Assembly (NCBI RefSeq): GCF_002287175.1
Contig: NZ_LMVM01000037.1
Coordinates: forward strand, 1 to 64,000
Direction: 5' to 3'
Source: Methanobacterium bryantii
GTDB lineage: Archaea > Methanobacteriota > Methanobacteria > Methanobacteriales > Methanobacteriaceae
DNA length: 64,000 nucleotides
Program-made: the position numbers and the translations under genes
Notes under the pieces: model-generated
The model's input: the letters and a program-made list of their open reading frames with translations, nothing else
Databases searched by the model: none
Told to the model about the DNA's origin: nothing
In this document: one piece after another, positions 8,973-17,705 of the stretch
How the letters are laid out: the number at the start of each line of letters is the position of its first letter
Numbering within the stretch: position 1 is the first letter of the stretch

Positions 8973-9446
8973 GTGAAAAATATTAGAAAACGACTGATAC
9001 TGACAATTTCAATGCTCCTTATTGTATTTGCAGTTTTCAGTATAGCTGTAACAGCAAATGAGCAACAAAATCAGAGTAAAACCCAGGTCTCAACCAGCTA
9101 TATAATGCCTCAAATAAATGCAACGCCAAAATGCACTAATGCAACTCCAAGGAATGAGACCAATTGTACACTGAACATAACAGGACCGATATCAAATCAG
9201 ACTTTTAACTGTACAAATTTAACAGTGACTAATCAGTCCACAAACCAGACTTTAAATCGTTCAACCATACGGGATATAATTGGACAGTTACTGGCACCAG
9301 TTTTAAATGACACCACTAATTTAACACAGACAAATGCAACTGGACAACCATTAGACAAGCTTTTAACCGATGTCAATACAATGCTAAGTAAAATGGCACA
9401 GTTAATAGGTATAATTCGAAGTGGTGGTTTTAATATAACTGGTTAA
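8973..9446 (+). CDS. Secreted, heavily sequon-bearing protein
   Basis: A 157-residue protein with an N-terminal signal peptide (KKR-type positive start, hydrophobic core to about residue 28). I do not recognise a domain. The mature part holds 15 N-x-S/T sequons, most of them in residues 48-125, so if exported it would be one of the most heavily N-glycosylated proteins possible for its size. The C-terminal 45 residues look like an amphipathic helix. The start is GTG with a GGGGGG ribosome binding site. The N-rich segment resembles the N-terminal segments of the secreted proteins at 15029 and 26173, so these may be a set of cell-surface proteins. Confidence 0.72.
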   Translation: MKNIRKRLILTISMLLIVFAVFSIAVTANEQQNQSKTQVSTSYIMPQINATPKCTNATPRNETNCTLNITGPISNQTFNCTNLTVTNQSTNQTLNRSTIRDIIGQLLAPVLNDTTNLTQTNATGQPLDKLLTDVNTMLSKMAQLIGIIRSGGFNITG

Positions 9447-9665
9447 GTCCTCGAAAAAGTGTTGGGAGTTAGGGAAGAATTTCCATTTACTTATCTTGAG
9501 ATCGAAAATCAGAGATGGTAAAACTGGATATTCTGTATCTATTCGGTTAAAGATAGGTTCCAATTATGTTTAACGCTCATGTCTCTAATGTAATATTCTC
9601 AGGGAATATCTAAACTACAAATTTAACATAATTCCTTTACAAGTTAACATGAAGCATTTCATGTG

Positions 9666-9680
9666 CATGTCTTAGACATG
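9666..9680. repeat. Palindrome with 3-base loop
   Basis: catgtc-tta-gacatg; outer arms atttc and gaaat nearby lengthen the symmetry with mismatches. It has the same 6-to-10-bp arm and 3-base loop design as the palindromes at 13474, 14889, 19431, 21496 and 48135. Confidence 0.5.
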
Positions 9681-9780
9681 AGAAATATTGGTAATTCAGC
9701 ACGATTAAAAGTTTATGGAATGGAACTCCCTATACTCCAATTTATCTTAAATAAATCGTGGAATAATGAGTAAATGGCGG

Positions 9781-9895
9781 ATTAAAAAGTAGTATTGTGA
9801 GGGGAATGGAGGTAAAATTGATATCAATTCCCGCTCAGTGTCGTAATGCCAAAATTAAATTTGTACTTTCTACATAAATTTATTTTGATATGCAC
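9781..9895 (+). repeat. Stem-loop repeat element, copy 1 (candidate noncoding RNA)
   Basis: The stem is 9799-9807 (gaggggaat) with 9827-9836 (attcccgctc), pairing with one bulge; inside the loop is the perfect palindrome attgatatcaat. The tail from 9849, ccaaaattaaattt and onward, is clearly related to the tails at 10120 and 3288 when one or two gaps are allowed. The bases before the stem (attaaaaagt) also match copy 2, so the repeated unit is about 115 bases. Confidence 0.5.
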
Positions 9896-10049
9896 ATATC
9901 ATTATGTTCATAGATGTAATTATAGGTCATGTAAACAGATACATACCTGCCTGATATTTCCCATAAAATCCCCTTTAAATTGATAAAATAGAATTTAATT
10001 TATTCTTATTAGATAAAAATTATCATTAATGGGTATGACATATTATTAC

Positions 10050-10167
10050 ATTATAAAAAGCAATAGGGAGCGAATGAAGAGGTAATGTTTAGTTTTTCTC
10101 CCTAGTATGATACTGTGTACCAAAATCAGGTTTATATTTCTCCATTAAATTAATTTTTGATATGTGC
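10050..10167 (+). repeat. Stem-loop repeat element, copy 2 (candidate noncoding RNA)
   Basis: The stem is tagggag (10064-10070) with ctcccta (10098-10104). The tail 10120-10161 matches copy 3 at 33 of 42 positions without gaps and also matches copy 1. It starts with attataaaaag, which could be a TATA box but may lie too close to the stem to drive it. Copies 1 and 2 begin about 269 bases apart, as in a local duplication. Confidence 0.5.
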
Positions 10168-10624
10168 AGGGGATTACATGCATGGATATGTTTATATTCT
10201 ATGCATGTAGTTTCTAGGATTTTATTGAGGTGTTACAAGTATATACCCTATTTTTATTCAAATTTTTAAATTTAAGCCGATTAAAATAAATTATATATGT
10301 AAAAGGCAAATCACATAGTGTGTATATCCTTGAATTTGGGCAGTATAGAATATGTTTTAGGCACTAAGATCTATTGCTGGAGATATACTTAGTGTACTTC
10401 CGTAATAATTTTAGGTCTTAAACTACAATAGTATAATATAGTTAATATTTGAGCAGGGTGCAGAATTAATAAAATATAATGTGAATTACCCTAATTAAAA
10501 CCAGTAAAATGACCTTTTAAAAAGATTTTAGAAAGTTTTAATGTCTGATGTAAAAGCAGTGTATTAGAAATTAGAACTAACTATGTTGGTTATCAGTTAG
10601 TTATAACATAAATGCTGTGATTTT

Positions 10625-10933
10625 ATGTATAATGAACGTTTGAAAACTTTGAAGATTGCAGGAATCATTGTTTTAGTAATTGGAATTTTAGCTGCCATAT
10701 TTTATATTGTGTATAGTTTTTCGCTCTTCTGGCAGGCATTTGCAGCAGGAATCACCATATCTGTCTTATTGATCATTATCTTTATACTCCTCGTACTGGC
10801 AGTATACCTGTGGATAAAAAATTTCCTGATTAAAAGTGAGTTAAAGAAAAGGGAAATTGAGCTTGAACAGGTTAAAATACAGTTAAATATGTATAAAACT
10901 AAAGCTAAGGCAGAAAGACACGGAAAAGTCTGA
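10625..10933 (+). CDS. Small membrane protein with two helices and a coiled-coil tail
   Basis: A 102-residue protein with two predicted membrane helices (about residues 10-32 and 39-65) and a charged C-terminal helix (KKREIELEQVKIQLNMYKTKAK) that looks like a short coiled coil on the cytoplasmic side. No family is recognised. It is followed after 71 bases by another small membrane protein, and the two may be one operon. Ribosome binding site before the ATG is poor. Confidence 0.65.
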   Translation: MYNERLKTLKIAGIIVLVIGILAAIFYIVYSFSLFWQAFAAGITISVLLIIIFILLVLAVYLWIKNFLIKSELKKREIELEQVKIQLNMYKTKAKAERHGKV

Positions 10934-11004
10934 ATAATTTATATTTCCTGTTACTTTGTATTTATGGTCAATTATAGCTTTAATCAAGGCCACAGGTGGA
11001 AATT

Positions 11005-11412
11005 ATGTACAATTTAAATCCAGATATCGTGTTAACTTTGGCAGGATTAACATTGACATTTTATGCCTTATTTGCCAGAATGCTTGTTAAATTCAATGAT
11101 AAATACAGCAGAAACTTGTTATATTTTTTACTGGCTAATATGGTATCTGTTGGGTTTACAGTCGTATTTGTGCTTAGTGATATTAAACAGGCAGCAGAAC
11201 CAAATTATGCATATCTTGGTGATATACTGGACGTCAGCTGGGCATTTTCGCTTGTTACGGTTGTTCTTTTTGCTTTTATTTTGCTCCATAGGGAATTAAG
11301 TGAAATGGAGGATCCTGAGGAAAAAAAGAAGCGTTTTAAAAGGGTTATATTAATTATTATTTTTTCACTGGCGCTTTTTTTAGGTTTACCCTTTATTTTA
11401 ACTCTTTTTTAG
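11005..11412 (+). CDS. Membrane protein of unknown function, about four helices
   Basis: A 135-residue integral membrane protein with about four hydrophobic segments (PDIVLTLAGLTLTFYALFA, the LLYFLLANMVSVGFTVVFVL stretch, the WAFSLVTVVLFAFILL stretch, and a C-terminal VILIIIFSLALFLGLPFILTLF). A charged loop, SEMEDPEEKKKRFKR, precedes the last helix. I do not recognise the family. A GTG at 10996 is in frame, but AGGTGG around it serves better as ribosome binding site for the ATG at 11005. Confidence 0.65.
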   Translation: MYNLNPDIVLTLAGLTLTFYALFARMLVKFNDKYSRNLLYFLLANMVSVGFTVVFVLSDIKQAAEPNYAYLGDILDVSWAFSLVTVVLFAFILLHRELSEMEDPEEKKKRFKRVILIIIFSLALFLGLPFILTLF

Positions 11413-11779
11413 GTAATATCTTTGATGAATAAAATTTTTGATTTTTATTAAATGAGTGGGTGATTTTGAGTATTACTTTTCATATTTTTGTGTAGTAACC
11501 TTTAAATAGTACTATTGATCTATGTTGTAATAGCATGTTATATGGTTGGAGTGAATTAATTTTGAAATTAAAAGAGAAAAACAAACAGCAAATATTGGAT
11601 TAATAAGTTAAGGTGACATTAAAATTGCTGCTTTATTCATTTAAATTCATTTATAAATCGTTTTTTAATTGAATGCTGTGCTGAAGCAGAGCATTTGTGA
11701 TATTTAACTATAACAATGGGCTTGATGATATTTATTTTGAAAAATAAAAGATTAAGCTTATTAATTTTTACTAAAAAAT
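11413..11779. other. AT-rich intergenic region
   Basis: No gene of support. At 11562-11603 a TTG-started 13-codon frame after GGAG encodes KLKEKNKQQILD, which reads like the first residues of a TetR-type regulator before it hits a stop; it may be a gene remnant, but it is too short to assign. Confidence 0.35.
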
Positions 11780-12382
11780 TTGGAGTTGATTTTTACGTTG
11801 GAAATTATGAGTTATACTCCCATAATAACAACAATTGTGGGTGTTTTTATGGGTTTAGGTTCCAGAGAGTTAAGCGACTGGCGTAAGGCTAAAAAAGCTA
11901 GAAAAAGAAAAATTAATTCTACCCGTACGTTAATACTACTTGAAAATGAAAGGAATCTGGAATCACTTAAGGAATTCTGGTATAAATTAAATAAATCTGA
12001 TGAAAGTGAAGAAAATATGGATGAGTCAAAGATTGACATTGCCAAAAGATTGATTAAAATGCCAATGCCATGTCTAGATGACTTCATGTGGAGAAAACAT
12101 GCTTCCCTGCTTACAATAACCTTTAAAGATAAGGAAATTGTGGCTGTTTCCACTTTTAATAATTGTTTAGAATCTCTTAAATCTATTTATTCTAAATTGG
12201 TGGATTTGGATACTATGGATAGGGAGTTTAACAGCACTTATGCCTCAAGTGGGGCTGAATTATCTTCTCTCCCACATTCTAATCGTTTTAAAGAGGAAGC
12301 TCCAGGTTTATTAGATGAATTTGAAGAAATTACATTGGGCCTGCTTAAAAATGGCAATCCTCTTGATAAAAAGAAAAATTAA
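11780..12382 (+). CDS. Hypothetical protein with one N-terminal membrane helix
   Basis: Up to 200 residues. One membrane segment lies near the N-terminus (YTPIITTIVGVFMGLG), followed by a very basic stretch WRKAKKARKRK, so the bulk of the protein should face the cytoplasm. The rest is predicted helical, with no recognised motif. Start is uncertain: TTG at 11780, TTG at 11798 and ATG at 11807 are in frame, and GGAG sits just downstream of the first. The ATG version begins MSYTPIITTIVG. No functional context; flanked by AT-rich gaps. Confidence 0.6.
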   Translation: MELIFTLEIMSYTPIITTIVGVFMGLGSRELSDWRKAKKARKRKINSTRTLILLENERNLESLKEFWYKLNKSDESEENMDESKIDIAKRLIKMPMPCLDDFMWRKHASLLTITFKDKEIVAVSTFNNCLESLKSIYSKLVDLDTMDREFNSTYASSGAELSSLPHSNRFKEEAPGLLDEFEEITLGLLKNGNPLDKKKN

Positions 12383-12666
12383 TGTTATATATTGAAATCA
12401 TTAATGGGTAATATTCATTAATGGAGCTTTTTTGGGCTCAAAAGCTTTAAATTTAAATAGTGTTTTAAATACTATTTTTTTTATTTTACGATTTTTAAAT
12501 CATATTAGTTGAATTTGTCTTCATTTTGTTCATTTAAATAAATTTAATGCTTTTTTTTAATCGTTTTTTTGAGTAGTTATATGAAGAGATGGTTACTGCA
12601 CAAATCTAATTTTTTTAATATCATAAATAATATATTTTGGTATTAATATAATATAATTTGAGTTAA

Positions 12667-13152
12667 ATGAAAAAATGGGCTCTAGTTTTAGGAATTCTTC
12701 TGGTAGTGACATCTACCTTTGGCTGTACCAGTAACACACAGCAGGAAAAACAATCGGGAAACAATATTAACTTTTCAATACCTGAGGGGTGGGAATTGCA
12801 CTGGATGCCTGGAGAGGGTACCGTGATCTGGATGGATGGTGATCCACGTATTCGGGTAATAGAGATGAGCAAGCAGAAATTTGATGCTAAGCATGATCAG
12901 GCATTACATATCGATAATACAACTTTCATGGTGAAAACACACAACAAGACAATGGATGGAATAAATGTTGAGACATTCTGGACCACTGATGGTAATTCGG
13001 GGGATATTCAGGATTATTATTTCTTCTCTAAAAATGATAAATATTATTATGTGCTAGCATGGGCTTATACTGGCTGGGATTCAAGTAAACAGTCAAGGTT
13101 TCGGCAGCATATAGATAAGGCCGTAAAAAGCATTGTTTCAACCATAACTTAA
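12667..13152 (+). CDS. Lipoprotein of unknown function, PsbP-like
   Basis: A 161-residue protein with a lipobox-type signal peptide: KKW start, hydrophobic core, then TFGC with cysteine at residue 20, followed by a polar linker SNTQQEKQSGNN. The mature part starts INFSIPEGWELHW, a beginning seen in PsbP-like and related small extracytoplasmic domains, and contains repeated tyrosine and tryptophan residues. It is probably anchored on the outer face of the membrane. Function not known. No operon partner. Confidence 0.7.
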   Translation: MKKWALVLGILLVVTSTFGCTSNTQQEKQSGNNINFSIPEGWELHWMPGEGTVIWMDGDPRIRVIEMSKQKFDAKHDQALHIDNTTFMVKTHNKTMDGINVETFWTTDGNSGDIQDYYFFSKNDKYYYVLAWAYTGWDSSKQSRFRQHIDKAVKSIVSTIT

Positions 13153-13473
13153 TCTGAAACTTATTTTTTTAATTTTATTTTTTGATTTATTAGACAGTAA
13201 ACGATTATTACTTTTCACATGCTCTTGCTTAAATCACTTAACCCTTTAAATATAAGGATATATTATGCTGCTGACCTTTTGAAACTGAAAATATGGCTAA
13301 TTATATGTTTTATTTCTAAAGGGTTAATTTGAGGGTTGTTTGATGTAAAAAACACTGGCCGATGCTAGTTAGAAAGTATTGTAGTGATTCTAATATTATA
13401 AAATGGTTAGATCTGGCTTATCTTTTTGAGCGGGGGATATATGGAAGAATTTAATAGTTTTGGCATTAAAATG

Positions 13474-13594
13474 TGAAAATCTTTGATTTTCATTGTAAAA
13501 AATTGGAAATTTTCACGGTTACAAAAACCAGAGGTTTTCACAAACATGTGAAAAATCTTTGATTTTTTCACGGTTGAAAATCTACGATTTTCAA
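13474..13594. repeat. Cluster of 3-base-loop palindromes
   Basis: Three palindromes of one design: tgaaaatc-ttt-gattttca (13474-13492), gtgaaaaatc-ttt-gattttttcac (13548-13571; one arm has an extra T) and ttgaaaatc-tac-gattttcaa (13574-13594). Between them gttttcac-aaacat-gtgaaaa (about 13534-13554) offers an alternative pairing. The region could fold in several exclusive ways. Its position between a stop and the start of a + strand gene suggests a terminator or insulating role. Confidence 0.65.
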
Positions 13595-13611
13595 ACATAG
13601 AAAACATAGGG

Positions 13612-13637
13612 ATCATAGGTTATTTCTATGATTTTTT
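13612..13637 (+). terminator. Hairpin with T-run before the P-loop ATPase gene
   Basis: atcata (13612-13617) pairs with tatgat (13627-13632), followed directly by six T. The stem is short; it could end a transcript entering from the palindrome cluster. Confidence 0.3.
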
Positions 13638-13650
13638 ACATTGGGAAGAT

Positions 13651-14811
13651 ATGGTGAAAGGCATGAATCCATTTAGAAAGAGAACAGGTATTTTCCCTTC
13701 TTATTTTACAGGTAGAAAGGATGAACTTAACGAGTTAAGGGAAATTTATGAATCTACACGGGCCGGAGCTGCAGGACATATACTTATTTACGGCCCTAAA
13801 GGTATTGGAAAAACCTGTTTATTAATTAAGTTTGAGGAGCAGTTAAATAATGTGGAAGGGGTATATACAGTACGTATTCCTCTTGTTGAGGGAAACTTCA
13901 ATGATATTTACAGTTTAATTATTGATAAGTGTGCGGATGCACTTAAAATCAGTGAAGGACACTTTTGGGACAATATAACTTCACTTGGAGTTAATATCCC
14001 CCTTGCAGGAGGATTTACTGTATCTAGGGAAATACCAGCCACAAGTCCATCTGTGGCCCTTGAAAAAATATTAAAAACAATTTACCTGGAATTAAAAGGA
14101 GAAAACCCTGTCTTAATTCTTTTATTCGATGATCTGCAGAGAATAATTTCAGATAATGGTCCAAGTAGAGTTTTAAGTATACTGCAGAATGCTCTGGTGG
14201 AACTCAACATCCAGGGTATGAACATAATGTTTGTTGCAACAGGGGCCCATGACATATTTTCGCAGATACAGGACCATCTGGATTCTGCTGTGAGAATATT
14301 TGAGCCGTATGAACTTAAACTATTATCTAAAGAAGAATTAAAGGAAGCTGTTGTTATACCTGCTGAAAATGAGGGCATAAAATTCGAGGAGGACGTTATA
14401 GATTTGATATATGAATTATCGGAAGGAATTCCTTATTACATGCAGGTTATAGCTTACAACTGTTTTGCAGGTGCTGTAAATGGTATAGTTAGAACTAGCG
14501 AGTTTAAACTTTCATTTAAAAGGTCGTTGAATTTGCTGGCTCAAAGAGAATTTAGGGGCATGTATGAAAAGGCAACTCATGAAGAAAGAAGGATCCTTGG
14601 ATTAATGGCAGAAAGTGATAAAGAGGTTTTATCATATAAAGAAATTAAAAAAGGATTAAATTTAAAATCTGAACCTTCATTCTGGTTAAAAACAATGCTG
14701 GACAAAAATCTCATAATAAAAAAGGAGAGGGGCAAGTACCACCTTAGGGATAAAATATTTAAAGAATATTTAAGGGCTTTAAAACCGTACAGTGAAAATG
14801 GAACATATTAA
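13651..14811 (+). CDS. P-loop ATPase of the archaeal AAA/STAND type with winged-helix end
   Basis: A 386-residue ATPase. Residues 16-30 (PSYFTGRKDELNELR) are the usual lead-in of archaeal AAA/STAND ATPases. Walker A GPKGIGKT is at 48-55 and Walker B LILLFDD ends at D160-D161. The C-terminal 90 residues look like a winged helix (KEIKKGLNLKSEPSFWLKTM, then LIIKKERGKYHLRDK). Family members act as signal- or nucleic-acid-responsive switches or as Orc1/Cdc6-related proteins; here replication-origin motifs are not evident, so the role is open. Start ATG follows GGGAAG. It converges with the transglutaminase-like gene across a palindrome cluster. Confidence 0.8.
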   Translation: MVKGMNPFRKRTGIFPSYFTGRKDELNELREIYESTRAGAAGHILIYGPKGIGKTCLLIKFEEQLNNVEGVYTVRIPLVEGNFNDIYSLIIDKCADALKISEGHFWDNITSLGVNIPLAGGFTVSREIPATSPSVALEKILKTIYLELKGENPVLILLFDDLQRIISDNGPSRVLSILQNALVELNIQGMNIMFVATGAHDIFSQIQDHLDSAVRIFEPYELKLLSKEELKEAVVIPAENEGIKFEEDVIDLIYELSEGIPYYMQVIAYNCFAGAVNGIVRTSEFKLSFKRSLNLLAQREFRGMYEKATHEERRILGLMAESDKEVLSYKEIKKGLNLKSEPSFWLKTMLDKNLIIKKERGKYHLRDKIFKEYLRALKPYSENGTY

Positions 14812-14888
14812 GTTGGATTTATTTAGGGCTACTTAAAGGTGTCAAATTGAACACTTTAAAAAGGTAATCTTTTATAAACTCCATTCAA

Positions 14889-15007
14889 CCCCTCAAAAAT
14901 TCATAGAATTTTTGGGGCCCCGAACATGAAATGTTCGAGGGCTTTTTAGAAAAAAGGCCGTCGAAAAATCGGAGATTTTTCGGGCTTACAAAATCTTCGA
15001 TTTTGTA
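14889..15007. repeat. Tandem palindromes between convergent genes, possible bidirectional terminator
   Basis: Four palindromes in a row, each with a 3-base loop: caaaaattc-ata-gaatttttg (about 14893-14913, with flanking CCCC/GGGG-type arms), cgaacat-gaa-atgttcg (about 14921-14937), cgaaaaatc-gga-gatttttcg (about 14962-14982) and tacaaaatc-ttc-gattttgta (about 14987-15007). A fifth pairing ggcttttt/aaaaaggcc lies between the second and third. They fill the gap between two convergent genes, so a bidirectional terminator is the simplest reading, but the shared design with clusters elsewhere suggests a dispersed repeat family. Confidence 0.65.
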
Positions 15008-15028
15008 AAGTTGATCAAAAACACACTT

Positions 15029-15874
15029 TTAAAAAGGCAAACTTGTATAAATACCTTTTATTGCTGCTGTAACTTTATACCAGTTATTGATGACGTTAAA
15101 CTCATTTATATTGTTGCTTGCATCCATATTGTACCATTTGCCATTGATGTAGGCCTGGACAAAAACATGTCCGCATACATGCCCACTTGCAAATTTGGCA
15201 GTAACATGTACATAGCGTGCAGGAATCCCTGCCGCCCTTGAAAGAGCCACTAAAAGGTGAGAAAGGTCAACACAATTTCCTTCCTTATTTTTAAGGGTTT
15301 TTACAGCACCATATTTTGTATTATAATAAAATGAATAGTCCAGGTTGTCTCTTACCCAGTTAAATATCCGAACTGCCTTTTCATATTTGGTGGTCGCGCC
15401 TTTTGTTATCTTTGCTGCCAGGGCCTTGATACGGGGATCATTTGACTGGGCATTGGACGTTGGTTTAAGGCATTTTGCAAGTGATACCTTCGTTTTAATT
15501 GGAGGTAATTCTCCCGTTTGATTTAAAGTCTTATTTATGCCTGTTGAATCTCCAGCAGCTTCATCTATAACGTATGGATTTAGTTCTGTTTTAATTAGAT
15601 TTAATGATATACTGTCAAAGAGTATGTCCTCGATACTTTGATTTGAGGGGGTATCATTTATTATAGTCTGGTTAACTGGAGTTATGGTCTGGTTAGTTGA
15701 GTTATTTGACTCTAATGTAAAATTTCCTTGTCCTGTACTGTTATTGCAGCTGTTATTCCATATGTCGGGATGTATATTTGATAATTCCCCAAAATTATGG
15801 GGTATGCTTCCAAAAACTAGAGGTAATGATATTAAAAATGTAAAAATTACATATAATTCCTTTTTTCTTCTCAT
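15029..15874 (-). CDS. Secreted transglutaminase-like cysteine protein
   Basis: A 281-residue secreted protein. An N-terminal signal peptide (about residues 1-22) precedes a sequon-rich linker (NNST, NQT, NDT, NQS, NKT and others, residues 40-120). The C-terminal domain is of the transglutaminase-like superfamily: cysteine C201 in KEGNCVDLSH, histidine H236 in CGHVFVQ and aspartate D251 in YNMDAS make the catalytic triad. In Methanobacteriales, related domains are found in pseudomurein-cleaving or wall-modifying proteins (including the phage enzymes PeiW and PeiP), so peptide cleavage or cross-linking at the wall is likely. No pseudomurein-binding repeat is present in this protein. Confidence 0.85.
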   Translation of the reverse strand: MRRKKELYVIFTFLISLPLVFGSIPHNFGELSNIHPDIWNNSCNNSTGQGNFTLESNNSTNQTITPVNQTIINDTPSNQSIEDILFDSISLNLIKTELNPYVIDEAAGDSTGINKTLNQTGELPPIKTKVSLAKCLKPTSNAQSNDPRIKALAAKITKGATTKYEKAVRIFNWVRDNLDYSFYYNTKYGAVKTLKNKEGNCVDLSHLLVALSRAAGIPARYVHVTAKFASGHVCGHVFVQAYINGKWYNMDASNNINEFNVINNWYKVTAAIKGIYTSLPF

Positions 15875-16242
15875 AATACCACTTTATACTGCTGGAAAAT
15901 ACTGCTTAGATAAAAATTACTCTGTTCACTAAGTAATATATTATTAAATAATATTAATACATTATTATAGTATAAAAAATGAATTATCAATTTTTAGGAG
16001 TATATTGGAGTTAGAAAATTGATTTCTAACTTAAAAGAAGATATAAAAATTTGATAAAAATAGATGTCATCTAAAAATAGTCATTTTATTTTAAATTATT
16101 TTAGCGGGTAAATGAGGTAGTTAATATATTCTAATTGTTATTTATACTAAAACAACTGCATCGATATACTGAAGAAAATAAAAAATTTAGAAATTGAATG
16201 ATTTAATGGGCATTTTCAAAAAATTAAAAAAGAAAGGATTAG
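15875..16242. other. AT-rich intergenic region
   Basis: About 370 bases between the start of the transglutaminase-like gene and the end of the MATE gene, both on the minus strand. AT-rich with TATA-like runs around 15940-15975 that could serve as promoter for the transglutaminase-like gene. No repeat or gene seen. Confidence 0.4.
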
Positions 16243-17703
16243 TTAATCCTTTTGCGGGACATGGGGTGTTTTTGTTTTGGCGTCCAGTTTAAATTTTCTA
16301 TCTGTGGATTTTTTCCCGTTGTAGTTCCTTTTGAGCCTGTTGACATATGTACGTGCCCATATATATGCCAATATACATCCGCATGCTCCTCCAACTACAA
16401 TTCCCCACCATACGCCCTGTGATCCAATACCAAGGACGAAAGCAAATAAGTACGCAAATACAGAAATAAATGCGACTTCTCTAATTATGGTCAGGATTAA
16501 TGAAGTTGTCCCTTTTCCCATGGCCTGGAATATTGAGCTGGCGGTAATCCCGAGGGGGACTACGATGTAGAACAAACACATTACTTGGAGGAAAGAGGCT
16601 ATTGATGGTGCAAGGAATGCACTTTGGGATGAATATGCAAAGATACCTGAAATATTTGGTGCAAATATATATGTAATGATGCTGGTAACTGCTGCAATGG
16701 AAATACCTAATTTTACAGAGTAATTAAGTGCAGTAGAAACATTTCCATATTTTTTAGCCCCATATGCAGCACCAGCAACTGTTATTGCTGCAGTACCTAT
16801 CCCTATGGCTGGAATCATGGCAATGTTCACTACTCTCCAGCCTGCAGTATATACTGCGACTGCGTCCGTTCCTCCAGTTGTGACCAGTATGATGTTTAAA
16901 ATTATACCGAGAATGGACATTATGAGGAACTCAGCACTTGCAGGCATTCCAACCCCTAAAATATCCTTTATAACCTTGAAGTTTGTTTTGAAGTCCTTCA
17001 TGGATAAAGATACATAAGTGTCACGTTTCAGGACAAGCCAGTAAATTATCAGCCCCGAAGAGAGACTTGAAGATATTACTGTTGCCCATGCAGCCCCTGC
17101 AACCCCCATTCCAAGGGAATAAATGAATATTGGGTCTAAAATTATATTCAAGATTGCGGTTGCAGCCATTGCATATGTTGCTCTTTTAACATCTCCTTCG
17201 GCCCTCAGGATACCTGAAGCAACACTTGAAAGGATTAAAAATATTAGCCCTCCAAATACTATTTGGCCGTACTGAACTGCAAGGCCAAGGGATTCACCAG
17301 CGCCCATAACTGTAAGAATTTCTGGAAGAGAGATCAGTATGGCTATGGTTAAAACAGCGGCAGCTATAATTGTCATGATTAAAGAGTGTATGGCTGCATT
17401 ATCAGCACCTTTTTTATTCTCTGCACCTATGCATCTTGCAATTAATGATGTTGCACCTGCCCCCAGACCATTACCTATACCTACAATGATCATGAACACA
17501 GGCGTGATGAAACCTAATGCAGCAAGTGCATTTGAGCCAAGCCCTGCAACCCATATACTGTCGGCCAGGTTGTATGCCATCATAAGTAACATGGATATTA
17601 TCATGGGCATTGCCAGGCTGCGGATTGCTTTTTTTGGATTTCCAGTAATTAAAGAGATACGTTTATTTATGTTATCATCTTTTTGAGATTTATTTAAGTT
17701 CAT
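16243..17703 (-). CDS. MATE family multidrug/organic-cation exporter
   Basis: A 486-residue membrane protein with about twelve helices. It is of the MATE family, which exports drugs or metabolites in exchange for sodium or protons. The first half starts ISLITGNPKKAIRSLAMPMI and has LADSIWVAGLGSNALAALGF, the characteristic N-terminal MATE helix pair; GNGLGAGATSLIARCIGA is another family block, and the pattern repeats in the second half. The C-terminal tail is basic. It lies 2 bases after the MarR gene and its ribosome binding site (GGTGA) is inside that gene's end, so the two are co-transcribed and MATE is the likely MarR target. Confidence 0.92.
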   Translation of the reverse strand: MNLNKSQKDDNINKRISLITGNPKKAIRSLAMPMIISMLLMMAYNLADSIWVAGLGSNALAALGFITPVFMIIVGIGNGLGAGATSLIARCIGAENKKGADNAAIHSLIMTIIAAAVLTIAILISLPEILTVMGAGESLGLAVQYGQIVFGGLIFLILSSVASGILRAEGDVKRATYAMAATAILNIILDPIFIYSLGMGVAGAAWATVISSSLSSGLIIYWLVLKRDTYVSLSMKDFKTNFKVIKDILGVGMPASAEFLIMSILGIILNIILVTTGGTDAVAVYTAGWRVVNIAMIPAIGIGTAAITVAGAAYGAKKYGNVSTALNYSVKLGISIAAVTSIITYIFAPNISGIFAYSSQSAFLAPSIASFLQVMCLFYIVVPLGITASSIFQAMGKGTTSLILTIIREVAFISVFAYLFAFVLGIGSQGVWWGIVVGGACGCILAYIWARTYVNRLKRNYNGKKSTDRKFKLDAKTKTPHVPQKD

Positions 17704-17705
17704 TT

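Larger units (their letters stand above)
9447..10624. other. Long gene-free region with stem-loop elements
   Basis: Nearly 1.2 kb without an open frame of note. It holds a palindrome with a 3-base loop at 9666-9680, the 12-mer aacgctcatgtc at 9572, two copies of a stem-loop repeat (9781-9895 and 10050-10167), and a further 7-bp stem, cactaag (10362-10368) with cttagtg (10388-10394). Such a density of structure without coding suggests one or more RNA genes. Confidence 0.55.
13153..13650. other. Intergenic region with palindrome cluster
   Basis: About 500 bases without a gene. The 3' half carries a cluster of short palindromes (13474-13594, listed separately) and, just before the next gene, a hairpin atcata/tatgat with a T-run (13612-13637). 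Confidence 0.5.

Noticed and set aside
11562..11603. 13-codon frame encoding KLKEKNKQQILD
   Set aside because: It resembles the start of a TetR protein, but 13 codons are too few and nothing follows in any frame.
13474..13594. Palindromic repeats considered as a CRISPR array
   Set aside because: The repeats differ in sequence, are spaced irregularly, and have no spacers of constant length.
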